Positions 58,960-64,000 of a stretch of 64,000 bases of DNA are shown piece after piece (position 1 is the stretch's first letter; each line of letters opens with the position of its first letter). Source of the DNA: Pseudomaricurvus sp965656525 (lineage in GTDB: Bacteria > Pseudomonadota > Gammaproteobacteria > Pseudomonadales > Cellvibrionaceae); assembly GCA_965656525.1 (NCBI GenBank), contig CBFHKY010000014.1, positions 25,123 to 89,122 on the forward strand, given 5' to 3'. The notes below the pieces were generated by a model. The model was not told the DNA's origin. It searched no databases and worked only from the letters and a program-made list of their open reading frames with translations. The position numbers and the translations under genes are program-made.

Positions 58960-60732
58960 ATGGGTAACATGCGTACGATTTCTTTTGACGGTATTGTAAT
59001 TGGCGGTGGTGGCGCAGGTATGCGTGCAGCACTGCAGCTGTCCCAGTCGGGATACAAAACCGCAGTAATTACTAAAGTGTTTCCAACTCGCTCTCACACA
59101 GTGTCAGCCCAGGGTGGTATTACTTGCGCGATTGCCAGTGATGACCCCAACGATGATTGGCGCTGGCATATGTACGATACCGTCAAAGGGTCTGACTACA
59201 TTGGTGACCAAGACGCTATCGAGTACATGTGTAATGTAGGCCCTGAAGCTATTTATGAGCTTGATCACATGGGTTTGCCTTTTTCTCGTACGGAAGAAGG
59301 TCGTATTTATCAGCGTCCTTTCGGTGGACAATCTAAAGACTTTGGTCGCGGTGGCCAAGCTGCACGTACATGTGCTGCTGCAGACCGCACCGGTCATGCA
59401 CTGCTGCATACCCTTTATCAGGGAAATATTAAAAACGAAACCGTCTTTCTGAATGAATGGTTCGCCGTAGATTTGGTTAAGAACCAAGACGGTGTGGTCA
59501 CTGGCGTTATTGCCATGAACATCGAAGATGGCGAAGTTGTATACGTTAAGTCTAAAGCAACTGTTCTTGCGACTGGTGGTGCTGGGCGTATTTACGCTTC
59601 TACTACGAACGCACACATCAATACCGGTGATGGTATCGGTATGGCGTTGCGCGCAGGTGTTCCTGTGCAAGACATTGAAATGTGGCAATTTCACCCTACC
59701 GGCATTGCGGGAGCGGGTGTTCTTGTAACTGAGGGTTGCCGCGGTGAAGGTGGCTATCTTGTGAATAAAGATGGTGAGCGCTTCATGGAGCGTTACGCTC
59801 CAAATGCTAAAGACTTAGCGGGTCGTGACGTTGTGGCTCGCTCTATGGTACTTGAAATTCTAGAAGGCCGTGGTTGTGGTCCAGAAGGCGATCATGTTTT
59901 CTTGAAGCTTGATCACTTAGGTGAAGAAACTCTGAATGCTAAGTTACCAGGCATTCTTGAGTTATCACGTACCTTTGCTCACGCAGATCCTGTAAAAGTA
60001 CCGATCCCTGTTGTTCCTACTTGTCATTACATGATGGGCGGTATTCCTACCAACATTCACGGCCAAGCTTTGACCATGGATGAGAACGGCAACGATAAAA
60101 TTATCGATGGTCTGTACGCTTGTGGTGAAGTTGCTTGTGTATCTGTGCATGGCGCTAACCGCTTGGGTGGTAACTCCTTGCTCGATTTGGTTGTTTTTGG
60201 GCGTGCTTCAGGTCTTTATATCGAGCAAGCATTGCGCGAAGGTATTGAGCACCGTGAAGCTTCGGCATCTGACCTTGAGTCTGCTATGTCACGTTTGAAC
60301 AAGCTGAACAATACAAACGATGGTGAAGATGCTCCTGTCTTGCGTAAAGAGCTACAGAATATTATGCAAAACTACTTCGGTGTTTTCCGTAAAGGTGAAT
60401 TCATGAAGGAAGGTAGAGCTAAACTGTCTGAGCTTCGCAAACGTATCGACAATGTGAAGTTGTCTGATAAATCGAATGCATTTAATACTGCGCGTATTGA
60501 AGCGTTGGAGTTGCAGAACTTATTAGAAGTGGCAGAAGCAACGGCCATTGCGGCGGATGAACGTAAAGAATCTCGTGGTGCGCATGCCCGTGATGATTTC
60601 CAAGAGCGTGATGATGCTAACTGGTTGTGCCACTCTATGTACTTCCCAGACGATAAGCGTGTTGGTAAGCGTGCAGTTAACTTTGCACCTAAAACCATGG
60701 AAGCTTTCGAACCAAAGATTCGTACCTATTAA
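58960..60732 (+). CDS. sdhA: Succinate dehydrogenase flavoprotein subunit
   Basis: Oxidises succinate to fumarate, with FAD covalently bound. The 590-residue product has the dinucleotide fold GGGGAGMRAALQLSQSGYKT, the FAD-attachment histidine in RSHTVSAQGGITC, the active-site QFHPTG and RDVVARSMVLEI blocks, and HGANRLGGNSLLDLVVFGR. Length is as E. coli (588). It follows sdhD by 3 bp. Confidence 0.98.
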   Translation: MGNMRTISFDGIVIGGGGAGMRAALQLSQSGYKTAVITKVFPTRSHTVSAQGGITCAIASDDPNDDWRWHMYDTVKGSDYIGDQDAIEYMCNVGPEAIYELDHMGLPFSRTEEGRIYQRPFGGQSKDFGRGGQAARTCAAADRTGHALLHTLYQGNIKNETVFLNEWFAVDLVKNQDGVVTGVIAMNIEDGEVVYVKSKATVLATGGAGRIYASTTNAHINTGDGIGMALRAGVPVQDIEMWQFHPTGIAGAGVLVTEGCRGEGGYLVNKDGERFMERYAPNAKDLAGRDVVARSMVLEILEGRGCGPEGDHVFLKLDHLGEETLNAKLPGILELSRTFAHADPVKVPIPVVPTCHYMMGGIPTNIHGQALTMDENGNDKIIDGLYACGEVACVSVHGANRLGGNSLLDLVVFGRASGLYIEQALREGIEHREASASDLESAMSRLNKLNNTNDGEDAPVLRKELQNIMQNYFGVFRKGEFMKEGRAKLSELRKRIDNVKLSDKSNAFNTARIEALELQNLLEVAEATAIAADERKESRGAHARDDFQERDDANWLCHSMYFPDDKRVGKRAVNFAPKTMEAFEPKIRTY

Positions 60733-60749
60733 TCGGGGATGACAGAATT

Positions 60750-61454
60750 ATGTTGAAAGTAGAAGTGTACCGTTACAACCCTGAAACAGACTCAGCACCT
60801 TATATGCAGAGTTATGATGTCGATACTCAAGGTAAAGACTTGATGGTGTTGGATGTTCTTGAGATGTTGAAAGCTCAAGATCCTACTGTTGCATTCCGCC
60901 GCTCGTGCCGTGAGGGCGTGTGTGGATCTGATGGTATGAATATCAATGGCAAAAATGGCTTGGCATGCGTTAGAGCTTTGTCTGAATGTGTTGTGAATAA
61001 CAAGCTGGTTTTACGCCCGTTGCCAGGCTTGCCAGTGGTTCGTGATCTGGTTATCGATATGACTCAGTTTTACGCACAATACAATAAAATCGAGCCCTAC
61101 CTGCAAAACGATACGCCAGCGCCAGCCATTGAGCGTTTGCAGTCTCCAGAAGATCGTGCCAAGCTTGATGGATTATACGAATGTATTCTGTGTGCTTGTT
61201 GTTCGACAAGCTGCCCATCTTTTTGGTGGAACCCTGATAAGTTTATTGGCCCTGCAGGTTTGCTTCAGGCTTATCGCTTTTTGGCGGACAGCCGTGACAC
61301 TGCAACCGAGAAGCGTTTGGCTGGTCTGGACGATCCGTTCAGTGTATTCCGCTGCCACGGTATTCAAAACTGCGTATCTGTGTGTCCTAAGGGTCTAAAC
61401 CCAACAAGGGCAATTGGTCACATTCGCAATATGTTGATTCAAAGCGGTACCTAA
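60750..61454 (+). CDS. sdhB: Succinate dehydrogenase iron-sulfur subunit
   Basis: Carries electrons from FAD to the quinone site. The 234-residue product has the [2Fe-2S] ligands in CREGVCGSDGMNINGKNGLAC-type motif (written here in part: CREGVCGSDG and NGLAC), the [4Fe-4S] motif CILCACCSTSCPS, and the [3Fe-4S] motif CHGIQNCVSVCPKGL. It closes the sdhCDAB operon; hairpins follow. Confidence 0.98.
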   Translation: MLKVEVYRYNPETDSAPYMQSYDVDTQGKDLMVLDVLEMLKAQDPTVAFRRSCREGVCGSDGMNINGKNGLACVRALSECVVNNKLVLRPLPGLPVVRDLVIDMTQFYAQYNKIEPYLQNDTPAPAIERLQSPEDRAKLDGLYECILCACCSTSCPSFWWNPDKFIGPAGLLQAYRFLADSRDTATEKRLAGLDDPFSVFRCHGIQNCVSVCPKGLNPTRAIGHIRNMLIQSGT

Positions 61455-61913
61455 TTGGTACAAGAAGCGCTGCCCGTTAAGAGGCAGCCTTCGTCTTATT
61501 TGCTTGTTAGTGCAGAGACCCAAGTTTCATCCGGAAGTAAGTTGTGATTTTTTCTAGATGAGCTTAAATGTAATGAACAATTCAAAGTAGTTATATAAAG
61601 CTGCTTATGAAACTGAAACGAAGCTCTATCCAAAAGATGGAGCTTTATACTGTTAGCTGAATGCTAGTAATAGCAAGGGTATTGGGTCTTCCGACAACAT
61701 CGGACCCCAAGCTAACTGTGTGAGGTAATAAAGCGAATTTGCTGATATCTCGCTGGGCTCATGCATTTTAGAGTTTGACCGTTCAGTCACTCTTTGTGCT
61801 TTCTAACACCGCCGCCAGTACTGTACAGCGCTGAGGTGGAGGCAGGCCCTGCTCGGTCGACACATTTGTATGTCTTGCACAGAGAGCCACGCCCTTACTT
61901 AAGGTGGGCACAA
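61455..61913 (+). promoter_or_regulatory. Structured 459-nt region between sdhB and sucA
   Basis: There is no open frame, but several hairpins stand in a row. GCTGCC/GGCAGC lies just after sdhB (about 61470-61488). AAGCTCTATC/GATGGAGCTT around CAAAA lies at about 61621-61645, followed by TCCGA/TCGGA with flanking GGG/CCC at about 61686-61714. The sucA ribosome site AAGGTGGG sits seven bases before the ATG. The array could be a cis-regulatory leader; sucA leader RNA motifs are known in proteobacteria, but I cannot match one by eye. Confidence 0.5.
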
Positions 61914-64000
61914 ATGTCAGAAAGCATCATGGAGCGGTTATGGAGCACTTCCCATATTTCGGGTGGAAATGCTGCCTACGTTGAAGAGCTCTACGATACC
62001 TATTTACACGATCCCAATGCTGTACCCGATGAGTGGCGAAGCTACTTTGATCAGCTTCCAAGAGTTGAGGGTGTGGTGTCTCAGGACGTTCCCCATTCCG
62101 TTATCCGAGAGCATTTTTACCTTCTAGGGAAAAATCGCTCTAGGCCTTTGGCCGCCCCAGGTTCTGGCGGTGCCAATATTGAGCACGAACGTAAGCAAGT
62201 AAAAGTGGTTCAGTTAATGAGCTCTTATCGCTTTCGTGGCCATCAAAAAGCTAAGCTAGATCCGTTAGGAATTATGCAGCGCGAGAAAGTACCAGATTTA
62301 GATTTGGGTTTTCACGGTCTGACATCTGCCGATTTAGACACTGTTTTTCAAACGGGTAATACATTTTTTGGCAAAGATGAAGCCCCGCTTCGGGAGATCA
62401 TCGACAACCTAGAGCAAACTTACTGTGGCTCGGTTGGCCCAGAAATTATGCACATCACCAATTATGCTGAAAAACAATGGTTACAGCAGCGATTGGAAAG
62501 TGTGCGTTCTAAGCCTGCATTTGCTGAAGATTTTCGCAAAAGAATTTTAGAACGTTTGTCTGCGGCTGAAGGTCTTGAGCGTCACTTGGATAGTAAATAC
62601 CCCGGTACAAAGCGTTTTGGCTTAGAGGGCGGGGAAAGTTTTATTCCTTTATTAGACGGGCTGATTCGTCGTGCCGGCGAGCATGGTGCTAAAGAGTTGG
62701 TGTTGGGCATGGCACACCGTGGCCGCTTAAACACACTGGTCAACACACTCGGCAAAAATCCCGCTGATTTGTTCGATGAGTTCGAGGGTAAGCGCATTAT
62801 TGAAAGCTCCGGTGATGTGAAATATCACCAAGGCTTTTCTTCAAATATTATGACCCCAGGCGGTGAGTTGCATCTGGCAATGTCTTTTAATCCCTCACAT
62901 TTGGAAATTGTATCTCCAGTTGTGGAAGGATCTGTAAGAGCTCGTCAAGATCGACGTTGTGATCCGGTGGGGAGTAAAGTGGTTCCTATCTCCGTACATG
63001 GCGATGCAGCGTTTGCTGGCCAAGGTGTGGTTATGGAAACCTTCCAGATGTCTCAGACTCGTGCCTATGCAACAGGTGGTACGATTCACGTAGTCATTAA
63101 TAACCAAGTGGGCTTCACCACCAGTCGTCGAGACGATGCACGATCCACAGAATACTGTACAGATGTCGCAAAAGTCATCGAGGCGCCTATTTTTCATGTG
63201 AATGGCGATGACCCAGATGCAGTTCTTTTTGTGACACTTCTGGCCATGGACTATCGGTATGAGTTCAAGAAAGATGTGGTTATTGATCTGTTCTGCTATC
63301 GCCGTAGAGGTCACAATGAAACCGATGAGCCGTCGTCCACTCAGCCATTGATGTACAAAACAATTCGCCAACACAAAACCACAAGAGCTATCTATGCTGA
63401 ACGATTGGTTCAAGAAGGTTTGTTGGATGAAGCTCAAACAGAAGAGATGTCCAGAGAATATCGCTCTGCTCTAGACCGTGGTGATCACGTTGCAACGGGT
63501 CTTGTGACCGAGCCAGACAGTTCTTTGTTTGTAGATTGGTCACCTTACTTAGGCCACGACTGGGTAACACCAGCCGACACCGGCTACAATTTGCAGGCAC
63601 TGCAAGCATTGGCGCAAAAAACCTGTGATGTTCCTGACGGTGTGCAAGTCCAGCGGCAAGTGAAAAAGATTTACGATGATCGGCGCAAAATGGCCAGTGG
63701 TGCAATGCCGATCAACTGGGGTATGGCTGAAATGCTGGCATACGCCACACTGCTCGAACAAGGCCACCGCATTCGTTTAACCGGCCAGGATGTGGGCCGT
63801 GGAACTTTTTCTCATCGTCATGCGGTTATCCATAATCAGAAAGATGGCGAGAGCTACAAGCCCTTGTGCAATCTCAATCCTGAGCAGCCGCCTTTCGAAA
63901 TCTTTGACTCTCTGTTATCTGAAGAGGCGGTATTGGCATTCGAGTATGGCTACGCCACAACAATGCCCAATGCGCTTGTCATTTGGGAGGCTCAGTTTGG
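61914..64000 (+). CDS. sucA: 2-oxoglutarate dehydrogenase E1 component, cut by window edge
   Basis: Thiamine-diphosphate enzyme of the 2-oxoglutarate dehydrogenase complex. The 695 codons seen (of about 940) start MSESIMERLWSTSHISGGNA, followed by the family N-terminal block GPEIMHITNYAEKQWLQQRL, GTKRFGLEGGESFIPLLDG, MAHRGRLNTLVNTLGKNP, and the ThDP region QVGFTTSRRDDARSTEYCTD with HVNGDDPDAV and CYRRRGHNETDEPS. The frame is open to base 64000. It normally precedes sucB, outside this window. The ATG has AAGGTGGG upstream. Confidence 0.97.
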   Translation, partial: MSESIMERLWSTSHISGGNAAYVEELYDTYLHDPNAVPDEWRSYFDQLPRVEGVVSQDVPHSVIREHFYLLGKNRSRPLAAPGSGGANIEHERKQVKVVQLMSSYRFRGHQKAKLDPLGIMQREKVPDLDLGFHGLTSADLDTVFQTGNTFFGKDEAPLREIIDNLEQTYCGSVGPEIMHITNYAEKQWLQQRLESVRSKPAFAEDFRKRILERLSAAEGLERHLDSKYPGTKRFGLEGGESFIPLLDGLIRRAGEHGAKELVLGMAHRGRLNTLVNTLGKNPADLFDEFEGKRIIESSGDVKYHQGFSSNIMTPGGELHLAMSFNPSHLEIVSPVVEGSVRARQDRRCDPVGSKVVPISVHGDAAFAGQGVVMETFQMSQTRAYATGGTIHVVINNQVGFTTSRRDDARSTEYCTDVAKVIEAPIFHVNGDDPDAVLFVTLLAMDYRYEFKKDVVIDLFCYRRRGHNETDEPSSTQPLMYKTIRQHKTTRAIYAERLVQEGLLDEAQTEEMSREYRSALDRGDHVATGLVTEPDSSLFVDWSPYLGHDWVTPADTGYNLQALQALAQKTCDVPDGVQVQRQVKKIYDDRRKMASGAMPINWGMAEMLAYATLLEQGHRIRLTGQDVGRGTFSHRHAVIHNQKDGESYKPLCNLNPEQPPFEIFDSLLSEEAVLAFEYGYATTMPNALVIWEAQF

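Noticed and set aside
59104..59694. Leftward 196-codon frame opposite sdhA
   Set aside because: It is antisense to a strongly conserved gene and has no features of a real protein.

Overview
The window is a stretch of chromosome from a Gram-negative gammaproteobacterium. The evidence is the Bam and Lpt outer-membrane machinery, RodZ, PilF/PilW, TonB-dependent transport, YfgM, HolC, and E. coli-like gene orders (queA-tgt-secD-secF, pilW-rodZ-ispG-hisS-yfgM-bamB-der, holC-pepA/lptF-lptG, gltA/sdhCDAB-sucA). Moderate GC, a TonB receptor with a carboxypeptidase-regulatory N-terminus, a beta-propeller phytase and a LapG-type protease suggest a marine or aquatic heterotroph, perhaps near Cellvibrionales. 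That placement is inference. About 90% of the window is core metabolism; only a few segments are accessory.

Layout. 1-10.4 kb is an accessory phosphorus-scavenging block: a Tat-exported PhoX-family phosphatase cut by the left edge, an AraC-family regulator, a membrane GGDEF protein with a degenerate active site, a TonB-dependent receptor, a dual-domain beta-propeller phytase lipoprotein, and a convergent polysaccharide deacetylase. 10.4-10.9 kb is non-coding and holds six tandem copies of a roughly 17-bp repeat. 10.9-16.1 kb is queA-tgt-secD-secF, with no yajC in its usual place. 16.1-19.3 kb is a low-synteny patch: a remnant of an HlyB-type type I secretion ATPase, an unknown membrane-anchored protein frameshifted at a run of ten G, a further degraded reading frame, a VanZ-like protein, and a non-coding segment that looks like a sigma-54-dependent small RNA gene. 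19.3-24.1 kb carries a DUF2058 protein, recQ, suhB and trmJ.

24.1-32.2 kb is a complete hybrid Fe-S assembly operon: two IscR boxes, iscR, iscS, sufB, sufC, sufD, sufS, a SufA-like carrier, sufT and sufE. It has the ISC regulator and desulfurase but the SUF scaffold. 33.1-42.7 kb is ndk-rlmN-pilW-rodZ-ispG-hisS-yfgM-bamB-der, covering nucleotide balance, tRNA/rRNA modification, type IV pilus assembly, cell shape, isoprenoid synthesis, histidyl-tRNA charging and outer-membrane protein assembly. 43-44.5 kb is an outer-membrane porin of LbtU type. 44.6-50.3 kb is a disordered conserved protein, holC, pepA, then divergent lptF-lptG and a convergent RDD-family membrane protein. 50.4-56.3 kb is mixed: a small secreted protein, a GabD-type aldehyde dehydrogenase, tRNA-Leu(CAA) with a strong promoter, a YkgJ-type cysteine-cluster protein, a zinc-ribbon membrane protein, a LapG-like periplasmic protease and a chemoreceptor. 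56.5-64 kb is the TCA block: gltA divergent from sdhCDAB, then a structured 459-nt leader and sucA, cut by the right edge.

Most notable observations: the phosphatase/regulator/receptor/phytase cluster with a c-di-GMP-type sensor and a hairpin directly ahead of the phytase gene; the G10 tract that splits one gene into three possible reading states; the sigma-54 promoter followed by a non-coding transcript and a strong terminator; the IscR-controlled SUF operon with two cysteine desulfurases; and the decayed type I secretion ATPase in a genome that keeps a LapG-like protease.
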